Assembly (NCBI RefSeq): GCF_009727055.1
Contig: NC_052349.1
Span: 42,108,762 to 42,172,761, forward strand
Length of the DNA: 64,000 bases
Reading direction: 5' to 3'
Origin: Benincasa hispida
Taxonomy: Eukaryota; Streptophyta; Magnoliopsida; Cucurbitales; Cucurbitaceae
In this document: positions 10,266 to 21,056 of the stretch, piece by piece
Position numbering within the stretch: the first letter of the stretch is position 1
Layout of the letters: the number at the start of each line of letters is the position of its first letter
Made by a program: the position numbers and the translations under genes
Notes under the pieces: model-generated
Seen by the model: only the letters and a program-made list of their open reading frames with translations
The model's database searches: none
Told to the model about the DNA's origin: nothing

Positions 10266-12154
10266 ATAGGCTTAACCAAAAAGGAGACTATTTTGCCAAA
10301 AATTTTCTGACGCTTAAGTAAGGAAGTGTTGTTATCATCTGAAGATTTTGAAAGTTGAAGAACTTTCGACTAACTAAAGGAGAATTTGAGGGATTTTCGA
10401 TCGATTCTAGAGGGAATAATGCTCAAATTCTAAGGTAAGAAAAAGTTAAGATGTTTATGAGCATTTTTCTTTAAAAGGAGTTTAGTTAAATGAATGTTGG
10501 GATTAAAGTTATGAAATCTGGAAGTTTGATTTTGAGATGATGTTGTAGATGAATAAGTAGGTAGCTGTATACGAAGAATAAGTAAGTAGCTGACTCAATG
10601 AGGTTATGCATTAACGCATACATCATAGCAAATCCACAATGAAGTCAATTTGAGTACATCGCATAGTGGATGTACGTCGCATAGGCTGAGTAGTATTTCA
10701 ATGCTTACCCGAACATACTGAGAAGGGATTCCCAATTTTCATTTAAGTTATAAAGTAAGATGGCTACGGAATAATCGATGCATTAAAGATTATTTTTTAT
10801 GTGTCAAACTTAGCTATGATGTGATAACCATTTAGTATGTGAGAAAGTTAAATTGTGCATTAAGCTCAAAAGGGAGCCAAGTATACTAACCAAGGGGCCT
10901 TTCCTTTTTAGGGCAAATGCAAATAGTCGAGGCGTAGAACCTCTTGGATAAATAGCTTAAGACAGTGAGTGACAAGTTTTAATAAATATTTTCTAAAACA
11001 AGTTTTATGAATGATTTCCAACGCATAGGCATTTTATATGAAGCTATTATATTACAATTTTCTCCAAACATGCCTTAAAAAAAATGTTGATCGCATGATC
11101 TATCTTTTTAAAATGATCAAATTATTTAAGAGTTTAGCATGCATCTTCCAGTAGCCTATGTCATGTTTTATCACATGATGAAATTGATCAAGTATACTCC
11201 ATTTTTACAAGGCACTATGTGTTGATATGAAACCATGAGGTATGAATATTTCCAATATACATATTCTGTGTATGTTCTTAAATGCTTAAATGTTTATGCC
11301 TTGTACAAACCTTACTCCATTGTTGGTACTGAAGGTATCGTAAGGTACCTAGATTTCAATGATGTTAGGGATCCTTGATACCGAAGGTATGGTAAGGTTG
11401 TCAAGACTCAATTCAGCTCTGTGTGCACGTATGACTATATTATTGACGTTAATAAGATCAAGCAAAAGAACTCTCTCTCAATTAAGGTGATTAAGGATTG
11501 AGCAAAAGGGCTCTCCCACATGTTCAGGAAGTAGAGTAATGGAGTTTTTCAGAATGATTTTAATGGGTTTTATTACAGGGTTTTACATGATGTATTTTAC
11601 TATTTCAGTTCCATTTCCAAAACCCTAATTACGATTTTATAAATGTTTTTCTTGATAGGCGTGTTTATGGTTATGATTTAATGTATGTTTTACATAAGAT
11701 AGTCACTCATGGGCTTTCCAGCTCACTCTTTAAAAAAATTTCCTCCTCAGGTAGCGGTCGACATCCCAAGGACTAACAGTTCTACCAGTCAGTCACTCCT
11801 TAGACCCTCAAGAAGATTGCAGTTTAGGTGGCTCATAACATTCTATTTAAATTTAATATCCATGTTAGGGGGGGAGAACATAGTGGAGATGGTGTTGTAT
11901 ATAAGTTTGGTTTCTAAATCTGTCGTGTATGTTTATGTTGATATTTCTAGTTAGCAATAACATATATGTTTAAAGTGGTTGTTGGAATTATGTATTGAGT
12001 TTTAGAAAATTATAAATTACTAATCAGGTTTAATAGGTATTAAGGATACAGGTTTTCATGAGTACGTTGGTGGTAATTGTTATAAGAGGGTTGGCAATTG
12101 CTATCTTTACACATCTCTTCGAATTAAAAGGATAATCTAGAGAGGGATGTAACA

Positions 12155-14180
12155 TATAGATCAAAATATCAAGATAAATGACTCTTTTACTTGAGAAAAG
12201 TAACAAAGTGAGAAGTTAAAAATGCATAAGTAAGACATTTATCAGCCTCGGCCATAACTCCTACACTCGACCTCTGCCACCCAAATTTGTCTAGTGGTTT
12301 GTCGTTACTTCCTTTCATAATTCTCTGGGTGAAGTTGGTTTTGGCTGATTTGTCTTGGCAACCCCAAACTTTCTGTCAGATTTGAAATCATCTTATGAAG
12401 TTCATTTGATGTTTGCCTTAGAAATGTTGTATTTTTTGTTTGATGGGAAGCATTTTCCCAATAAATCTTCATTTTATTTAATAAGGAAGCATATCACCCT
12501 TAGCACTTATTCTAAAAATTAACTGCAGACATTACCTTAAATCATTAAAAATGAGTTTTAATTTTAATTATACAAAATTAATTTTAAAAGTGTAAAACCA
12601 AACATTAAAATGATGGTATGAAAATCACTTTTTAACAAATTACTTTGTTAATAGATCAATTTTGTTAAAATTACTATTTTTAAAAACACTCTAAATATGC
12701 CCTTAGACTAAAACCCTTCAAACTTGCCGCGATAAAATGCACCACTTTTTAAATCTTCAAAGTTTGATAGATCAAATTTTGCATGTTAGAAGATATATGG
12801 TCACATAACCAAAGAGTTCCCCTAATTTGCTAGTGTGGTCCTATCTTTAAACCTTTGAAAATAAAGTTTCTTCGAACATATATTTATCTTTTTCTTCTAT
12901 TTTCAAATTTACAATCAAACATAATTTTAAATTTTTGAATTGATATTTAAAGTTTTTAAATTAAAACCAAACAAGTATTTGATATATTGGAAAATAAATA
13001 ATTTGTTTTCAGTCCCAACATCCTAATTTATAGTCTACAATAGTCTAGATTTAAAATTTAAATATATAAAGGATTTCATAATTAAAAATAATAAAATCAT
13101 GGTTATCAATTCTGAAAACCTATACTTATATTTGTTCTCAGTTCCTACACTTTCAAATGTAGTCTAAGTGTTTTTAGAAAATTTTAAATGTAGTATCTAC
13201 ACTATTAATTTATTGTTAATTTTTTATTACTAAAAAAATGTCTTTATTAGACTTTTCCTCTATAAATTTTGGAAATATATATTTATACTATTGTGTCATA
13301 ATTTTATATGAAGATGATCATCAGCATCATCGTCGTCATCGTCGTCGTCAATAAATTTGAAACTTTGAAAATATAGGAGAGACTAATAGAAAATGAGACC
13401 TAGAATACAAGCTTGAATTTCATTAATAGTTTTTACTTTAAGAAAATCAAAGAAGCGAGCTCGTGGAATACATTTTAAACCAAACTTTTTTACTGCCCAA
13501 TCATGCTTATTTCATCTAGTTAGGCAAGCTATTCTCTCATATGTCATCACTTGTAAGTCCAAGTAGCATTTTATGTCAAAATTTATAGGTTGTTCCCTCT
13601 CGACAATGAAGCTTATCTTCACACGTTTCATTGATCAAATTTTAACTTTTTATAATATATTAAAATCACAATGAGTATATTTAGAGGGTTAATTTGATTA
13701 AATTTGGTCACACTTTGATCGTGTGGCCTACATGAAAAACATGTTTTTACTCCTAGACATCTAGTCAACTGCTATTCTGCAACGCATTTAGAGAGAACTA
13801 GCTAGCTCTAGATTTGAATGTGGCATTATACCCCTAATCATAACTCATCCATTAATTCTTCAATATCGTGCACAGATGTGCTATAGAAGTAACCTATTAC
13901 TTGGGTGGAATTGTCAACAACTAGATCATTCTTTCTGGCGATAATTATTATAATCGAATAATGACTAAAATGATTTGAAAGACATTATGACACCTAATAT
14001 TTTTAAAGTTTAGTCCTGACTTAGCTTAGGACTCCACTACTCGTTATATTTGGTTTATAATTGCTATCACGCATGACACTAAAAATCATGATGATATTAC
14101 TAAAGGACGTCTTTATCACCTTACTTTTTGTTTCTCACTTTTGAAAATTAGTGATAATTTTTCTATGAACATCTCAAGAA
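12155..14180. other. Intergenic, no gene seen
   Basis: AT-rich DNA without a convincing open frame. At 12530-12700 there is sequence of the kind seen also near 49.0-49.2 kb and 58.6-58.8 kb (runs such as AAAATCACTTTTTAAC), probably a dispersed short element, but I could not find its ends. Confidence 0.5.
13318..13351. repeat. CATCGT/CGT trinucleotide-type microsatellite
   Basis: Imperfect run of CAT and CGT triplets (CATCATCGTCGTCATCGTCG and following). Confidence 0.85.
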
Positions 14181-15565
14181 ATCTATTTCATGTTGCTAGG
14201 GTAATAGCTCAAATAATGTGTTAATCCTATGCCTTAATTTATGCTAGTTTTGAGGTTAAAATAGTTAATTTCATGACATTGTTTTGTTTGATATGTAGAT
14301 TTCGAGATATGGAAACAAAAGAAGCGTTTGAGGACAATTGGGGTTAAAAAGAAGCTAAAAATGCAAAGTGAAAAAAAATCAAGTGGAAGCAAGTAATTTT
14401 TTTTTGCAACACAATGTCTCAATGTTGTCATGTGTAACGTCTCGACGTTACGACTTAAATGAATCACGTCTCACTCAATGCCACGAATTTTCACTCAACA
14501 AAATTCAACATTCAAAAGTAAAGATGTCCTTGAATTTTTCATTTATAGCATCGAGACACAATTTCTGGTATCTCGATGCTGTCAAAATTGTCCAAAAATA
14601 TTATGTGGTTAGAGTATAATGTTGAGATATTGTGTCTAGCGTCTCGATGTTGTCACTATTTTGTATATAACCATATTTTTCCAATCGTTTTGAGGGGGCC
14701 ATTGGAGAGAATAATTCTACCACTGGTTTCTACATAATTTGAAGAGGTTGGGAACTTTTGGAGGGGCCAAAGAAGTGATTTTAGGACTCAAGAACATGGA
14801 GATCACTATGGAATGAGGATCAATGTGCTATAATGGTTATGTCTTACTCCTCTCTAATTTTGTAATTTTCTTTTGTGGACTTTCTATCAGGCCTAGATTT
14901 TATTTTAGTGATGTTGAGTAGCGAACTCTGTACTTAGAGAAATTGATGTAGCTGTTGAACTCTATAGTATTTAATTGAACCAAGAATTTATTTTTATTTT
15001 TTTTAAATAAGAAAACTATAAATGATCGTACTTTTTTGGCTCTCTCTTGGTTTGGATCATGTGCTTGTGTAAGTATGATTTAGATTAAAGATTAGAATAA
15101 TTGTATGAATAGATTATGTACTAAGGGTTGCTTTGACATTGGAAATGATTATCGCTCCTTAATTTAGAGGTTTTTAAAAGAAGTTGCTTAAGTTCATGCA
15201 TGTTCTTAATTAAAAATTAACCATGGATGTTAAATCTATAACTTGCATGAGCGAATCAACTTCGCTTGAAAAAGAGATTAATGATGAATTAGATTTCCTC
15301 GCTTAATTATGATTTTGTATGAACATCCAATAATGAAGTAAAATGGTAGTTCATTGGTGAAATCAACTCCATAGGTTTTCTCTTCTTCAAGTTTATAGTT
15401 AGTTTATTCTCATAGTTGTTATTTTCCCATCACTTGATTTTTGTTTCTTTAGGGTTAGTATTTCATAGTAAACATTCGAACTTGAAACCTAGTATGGAAA
15501 GTGATACTCAACACTCGGTCACTATATTAAAACTTGACTATCGTATACTAGCTCGGTTTTGCATG
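14180..15565 (+). repeat. Athila-like gypsy LTR remnant, probably solo
   Basis: Text typical of Athila-type LTRs is present in order: GACAATTGGGGTTAAAAAG near 14332, TCTCGACGTTACG near 14440, ATTAACCATGGATG near 15220, GAATCAACTTCGCTTG near 15253, and CTCGGTCACTATATTA near 15515. The equivalent LTR at 28.1-29.4 kb shares GACAATTGG and the general arrangement. No primer site or coding sequence follows the right end near 15565. Both edges are approximate. Confidence 0.5.
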
Positions 15566-16755
15566 GTTTAAAATCTAGCAACACTAGGCAAGGAAAATTT
15601 TGAAGGCATGAGTATAAAAAACCATATTTACTTGTAAGACCTTTTTTATTCGTGTAATGTAATGGTATCAGCAAGGTTAAAATACAAATCTAGTCCTGAA
15701 ATTGAAAATTTTTGTTCATTTTCGATACTTAAACTTTGAAGATTTAAAAGAAAAATCACAAATCAACTAAACACATAAAAGTTTAGGGTTCTTTAATATA
15801 GCTCTTTCTTTCCCGGATCTCCTTTCGAAGGAGAAAGGCCTTCGCTGGTGAACCTGGGATTTTTGCTACATACAAGTCTTTTTGTTAGAACGTTGATACA
15901 TAACTAATGGAATTCTGCGAGTATACCCATTGCCCGAAAAATGATCTTGTCAGTAAAAAAAAAAAAAGTTGAATTAATCAGAGACTTGTTACACGTAAAC
16001 TAGAAAGTTTAAAAATCACTAAACTAGTCACTTTTAAAATTTTATGGACCAAATAAATACAAATTTCAAAATTTTAAAAATTTGAGAGCTAATTAACGCA
16101 ACCATATTCCATAAGTAAACATTAGCACAAGAACATTTAAAACCAAAACAAGTTCATATCATGGAGATAGATTATGATAGATACGAAAGGAGAGCATATT
16201 GAGATATGTGTCATTCCAAATACCAAAATATCAATCATATATTACACACAAAATGGATCCACATATAGATTTGAAATGGACCCCTATGTTGAGCCAACAC
16301 AAGACAACCAACCCCTCCTTTTCCAAAACCTCCAAAAACATCCATGATGATGAAGCAAAATAACCCTAAAACCAAGAAGAAGAAAAAGAAAAAAAAGGAC
16401 CAACTTGTTCGTGGTTATCGTTAGATTTATTAAATGAAATTAATTAATTAAAAGGTACCCATATGATATATATAGTCGGCTTTCCCCTTCCTTCCAAACA
16501 TGTCAAATTCTGTCTGTCAAGAAAAATGATATACCAAAAATATGAAAATGACTACTCTTTCAAAATCAACTTTCCCCATCACCTTGTCTCTCATTTCCAT
16601 CACTCTCCCTTTTCGGCCCCACTCCATTATACATGTACGGAATCCCTTTATTCTTGCCATTTTTCTTTTAAAAAAAATCATTAAACACCTAACTCAAAGG
16701 GGTAAATGAGAAAGAGAGCCGTGGTTAATTACATCCAAAATCTAACTAGGAAAAC
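15566..16755. other. Intergenic, with a small GC-richer island
   Basis: No gene seen. Around 15800-15945 a stretch with TTTCCCGGATCTCC, a short CTCCTT/AAGGAG stem and GGCCTTCGCTGG differs in composition from the flanking AT-rich DNA, which itself contains inverted segments (AGTTTAAAAATCACTAAACT on the right). The rest, to 16755, is AT-rich without motifs I recognise. Confidence 0.4.
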
Positions 16756-17290
16756 AAGAGTTCCAACACCTCCGATCACTTCCGAAGTGGAAGAGAGAAA
16801 AAAAACCAAAATCAAATAGAAACTCGATGCCATAACAAGCAATATAATGAGAAGCCTGATTCTAGACACGAAGACAAAAAGAGAAAGAGACATTTCTAAT
16901 TGCCCAACCAAGAACACAATCTCATCAATACCATTCTTCATCTCAGTGAAATTTGAGGAGCTATTGATAATCAAATTAACCACCTCCCATGAGCCAGATT
17001 CAACCTCAATAGCACTCGGGAGGGGAGAAAGAAGAGAAGAGAGGTGATTTTAAATCCAAAATGACAGCTTGAGCTTCCAACAACTTGACAGATCACTGTT
17101 GAGAAGACTTTAGGAGTCCAACACAAATAAAAGATCCAATGGAATCACGAATTACCCACCTCCCGCCGCCGCATTGCTTCGCAGGATTCTAAGAAGCATC
17201 GATGTTCCATTTCTACTCATTAAATCGAGGGGGCACCATGAAACTTAACTTGCTTGGCTTTCCAACTAGGCAACCTACACACAACCATGG
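16756..17290 (-). pseudogene. LINE-type RNase H domain (RVT_3-like), decayed
   Basis: Conceptual translation of the minus strand, across frame changes, gives the recognisable order WKAKQVKFHGAPS, then VIRDSIGSFICVGLL, then KLLEAQAVILDLKS, then IEVESGSWEVVNLIINSSSN and FTEMKNGIDEIVFL. This matches the RNase H-like domain of plant non-LTR elements and related pseudogenes (VIRDSxG, AEAxAxxxGL, ExDSxxVVxLI). Stops and frameshifts interrupt it. The longest open piece is 16729-16983. The catalytic Asp of the ESDS block reads Gly (ESGS). No RT domain lies beside it in the window, so it is an isolated relic. The family assignment rests on motif order alone. Confidence 0.6.
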
Positions 17291-17357
17291 GACTCATCAA
17301 ACTCATCGTTAAGATACAAATTTAACTGATCTTGGATTTTCTCCATAATATATTTTT

Positions 17358-19798
17358 GGTTAAATTATACAAAATACTCCTAAATTTTATACTTTATGTC
17401 AAAAATATCTTCCAACATTCAAAAGTTTTAAAAATAGCCTTAAACTTCCAAAAAAATGTGTAGAAGTCCTTTACCATTAGTTTTAGATGGACCTCGTTAA
17501 TGTTTAATATCAAAAATACCCTTAAACTTAAAAAAATATTCAAAAATACTCTTACTGTTATTATATAAACAAAAACGGTTAATGTCCTCTTATTTTTCTA
17601 TTTCCCCTCTTTTTCCTCTCCTCTCTTCTTCAATCCTCCCTCACTCCTCTTTTATTTTTAACTAATTTACATTTTTTTTATCTCAAATAAATAAATAAGT
17701 AAATAAAACTCCCAAACTTCGATTAACGTATATAGACTATATAATGAGAACAAAAAGAATAATTGAAGCATCAAGAGAGCTTAGGACCTAAATGTTATAA
17801 CAATGTTGTACCTTAATAGTTAAGGATAAATGAGAGTATCTATTAGGGGTGTTCAAATGACTCGGTAACCCAAACAATTGGATTATTCAATCTAAACTCT
17901 AAAGGTTAGATTGTGTTAGTTTGTTTATTGGTTAGGTTGGGTTAAATGTTTTCTATTTTATCTGGTTGGGTTGGGTCTCAGGTTGAATACATTTTTTTTC
18001 AGGTTGGACCAAAACAAAGCTTAATTGCATCAATCAGAAAATATGATGACAAAATGACCAAAATGCCCTTGGAGGCGCAAGTGCACAGTGCAGCGTGCTA
18101 GCACCCGATGCTTTTTCCATTAGCACTGAATTTAGTGCAGCACCACGGCGCTCCGAATTCAGATGCTTGAGGATTTCTGTCAGTGTCGCGATGCTACAAC
18201 GATTTTATAAATACTAATTTTAACCGCTTAGGTCAGAAGTTCCATCGATCTGTCGATTCCAACCGATTCCCACACTGATTTCTCTCCTCTTTTTTTCTCT
18301 TTTAATCTGAGAATGCATCAAAACGATTTCTTGGTGTTATTCATGAATATTATGGTCTAAGGTATTCTTTTTCTAGCTTAGGTTCTAGGATTTTTCCCTA
18401 TTTCGATGTATTTGTAAGTTTTTTATCTAAATTATTGTAATTGTCATATTCAATTTTGTTCCTTATTGATTATGATTATATTATTGGACATTTGGAAATT
18501 TATAATTATAATTTTTGATACGTGACATATAATCTTGTGTTAATCACCTAGAAGCAATAAGTTAGGTTAGCTTGTGAATCAATTTGGATGAGTATTATTC
18601 TAACCAACTTAGAATTGAACAAACTAATATTTAATTAAGGCTTTTCTTGTTAGATATTCAATCTAATTTTTCCCTAGACCTTACTACAATTAGGCTAAAT
18701 TGAATTTGCACATTCATCATCAATTTGAATTAGACTAATTAGTTGATTTTGGCGAATTAATTGGCTTTTTTTCAATTAATTTGGTTAGGTATAAATAATT
18801 ACCTGATTCTGGGAATGAAAATTCTATGTTCAAATACATAAATAGGAGAATTCCATCATAACCCAAGCTAGGCTTTCTCACATAGACTTTCAACACTTTA
18901 CTTTCTGCTTTTATTTTATGCATTTAAATTTATTTGCAACAAAACAACTTCAAAACTCCCATTTTGGTTATCGTCGAACTGCAAACTGTTTAATTGAGAA
19001 ATTCGATGACTCCCTGAGTTCGACTCGTACTGCCATTACTATAATAGTTTGGGGTGATGATACAATAAAATTATTTGGTCCAGATTTGGACAATGAAATC
19101 CGCTCCGATCATTTAGCTTTAGGTTGAATTATTAATGTTTTTCTTTTAGCATTGTTACGATGTTCGTCTTTGTTTAAACTTTGTAATAGATATCATGGAT
19201 ATTTGGTATTTAACATTTACTTTTTATAAAATTTTAGTTATTTGTCATATTATGTAGATAAATTTAAACATTTTAAATTAATTAAAAAAAAAATAAGACA
19301 ATAACCCAATAATCCAACCTTTGGGTTGGGTTAAAGACATTGTTTGGGTCTTTTGGGTAGTCAATTTGATCGACCCGAATTTTCGGGTTTGTCCAAAAAA
19401 AAATCCCCCCAACCCAATCCATGTACACCCGTATCTATATGGAAAAAAATGTGGATATCTAAATAACTTTTTAAATTTGGTTCTTTTTGAACTCAAGAAA
19501 ACTTCAAACAAATTGATCACTATACTAATGGTAGGAGCATTTTTAAACTTTATTTTTTTTAAATTTTATAGTTATTTTTTACAACAAAGTAAAACAGTTT
19601 TGTTCATATACTAAAAAAGTAAGGGTATTTTTTATAATTTCAAAAGGTTTGGGTATTTTGAAACAAAACACTAATGGTAAAGGTATTTTTTAAAACTCTT
19701 TTTTCGAAAGTTTAAGGATATTTTTCAAATTTTTGAAAGTTCAGGAGTATTTTTTTATACAAAATACAAAGTTCAATGACATTTTTTATAGTTTAACC
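17358..19798. mobile_element. Mutator-like terminal-inverted-repeat element, host of an hAT insertion
   Basis: The left end GGTTAAATTATACAAAATAC (17358) and the right end TATAGTTTAACC (to 19798) are inverted copies, and similarity continues inward for about 100 bp or more (AATACTCCTAAATTTTAT against the inverse of AGTTCAGGAGTATTTTTTTA). The 9-bp flanks TATATTTTT and GATAATTTA agree at only six positions, so the duplication is eroded. Removing the hAT element leaves about 0.85 kb with no coding region: a non-autonomous element. Similar GGTTAAA ends occur at 25163. Confidence 0.65.
17844..19430. mobile_element. hAT-like non-autonomous element, 1587 bp
   Basis: The left end TAGGGGTGTTCAAATGACTC and the right end CCAATCCATGTACACCC form hAT-style inverted ends, with repeated GGTTGGGTT / AACCCAACC subterminal motifs at 17925-17985 and 19315-19420. 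The 8-bp sequence GTATCTAT is present exactly on both sides (17836-17843 and 19431-19438), the target-site length expected for hAT. Inside I see no transposase. A GC-richer stretch at 18060-18200 has no recognised origin. Confidence 0.8.
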
Positions 19799-20954
19799 GA
19801 TAATTTATATTTATGTTAAATGCTAGTTGTTAATCTAAATGTAACTATTTTGGTCCATTAAAAATGACAATAAAAAGATTATAATGGTGACTTTTTAGAA
19901 GTACGAGAGATCAAAATAGTTAAAAATATAAGAATTGAAATAAATCAAAGTTGAATAAGATTAGCCTTTCGAAACTACAAGAAGAAATATGAACCAAAGC
20001 CAAAACAATACAATGGCTAAGAAGTATTTAAATGGTAAAATAAATATTTCATAATCTACAAGTTTTAAAGGAAACAGAAATGCTCTCTCTTAGTGACAAA
20101 ATGAAACCCTTTTATCAACCATGAAAAATTAATATTAAAACCACTACATTATTATATTTTAGTCTAAATAATCAAAACAGACTTCAAAACTATTTAACAA
20201 CATGCATCAAATAAATAATGTACTATTCATATAAAATAATTAAATGGTCCAAATCTTATGCAATATATAAATATGCATGTGCTAATGTTAATTATTAATA
20301 CATTCTAAAATGTTTATGGCCACTTTTTGGAACAAAAATTATAATGGGAAAAAATGGAGGTGGGGAATGTTTATCTGTTGATATAAATTAAGCAAAGTAA
20401 GTCACATCAATTTTGCACTAAAGAAAAACAAACCATCTGGTTGGTGAGGATCACTTGTTTCCCATCATTAAGATGAAATATTCAAAAGTACACCTAAATT
20501 TAAGTTTTTATATTTGCCTTGCAATAGCTAAATATATTGGAGAGAGAAGCTTTTTATAGCCATAATATGTATATGCATGGCTAGTTAAGGCACTTAATTA
20601 TTGATGTCGGAGAATTTTTAACTATTGACATGACAATATTCCAATAGCTGATAATAGTGTAAAGTGTAAACTATAGGTTTCTACACCAAGTCAAAAATTT
20701 TAGGATAAAACTTTGGCCACATTTACTTTAGGGAAATATAATAAATCATGATAAACCAAAACGTAAGTTCCATTTAATTACGTATGGTGTTGTTTATTGT
20801 ATTTCGTATCCATACTTATATTTGAGACCCACTTCCAAATCTTAATCAAAAAACACAAACTGATTGATGAGTGGAGAGTGTTCAATCCAATTGCATTTTG
20901 AAATTACGCCAATATCATTACTGTTATCATTATTGTTAGTATTACAGCATGAGA

Positions 20955-21056
20955 GTTATGAATTTATCACATTTACTGTTACCGTTACTGTTACCTTTAG
21001 ACCCTAAATGATAACGGTAATAGTAACGGAATAGTAAATGTGATAAATTCATAATT
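20955..21056. repeat. Foldback (hairpin) with about 40-bp arms
   Basis: The left arm 20955-20994 (ATGAATTTATCACATTTACT and following) is matched in inverse by 21015-21056 with few mismatches, leaving a loop near 20 bp. The arms are rich in GTTACCGTTACTGTTACC. It looks like a miniature inverted-repeat element or its relic. Confidence 0.85.

Larger units (their letters stand above)
1..12154 (+). mobile_element. LTR-A: Ty3/gypsy-type LTR, solo or truncated, split by Copia-1
   Basis: The right part, 10271-12154, ends in GGGATGTAACA, a typical LTR end. Left of Copia-1 the sequence continues to at least about position 960, but I could not find the TG start, so the left edge is open and positions 1-960 may be unrelated. 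The right part resembles LTR-B read in reverse: both have a pyrimidine tract followed by CAGGTAGYGGTC (here near 11750), a GAGCAAAAGGG segment and a GGATGTRACA end. No primer-binding site follows 12154, so this is either a solo LTR or the 3' LTR of an element beginning outside the window. TATAG follows the end, but I found no matching duplication on the left. No coding region is present. Confidence 0.5.
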
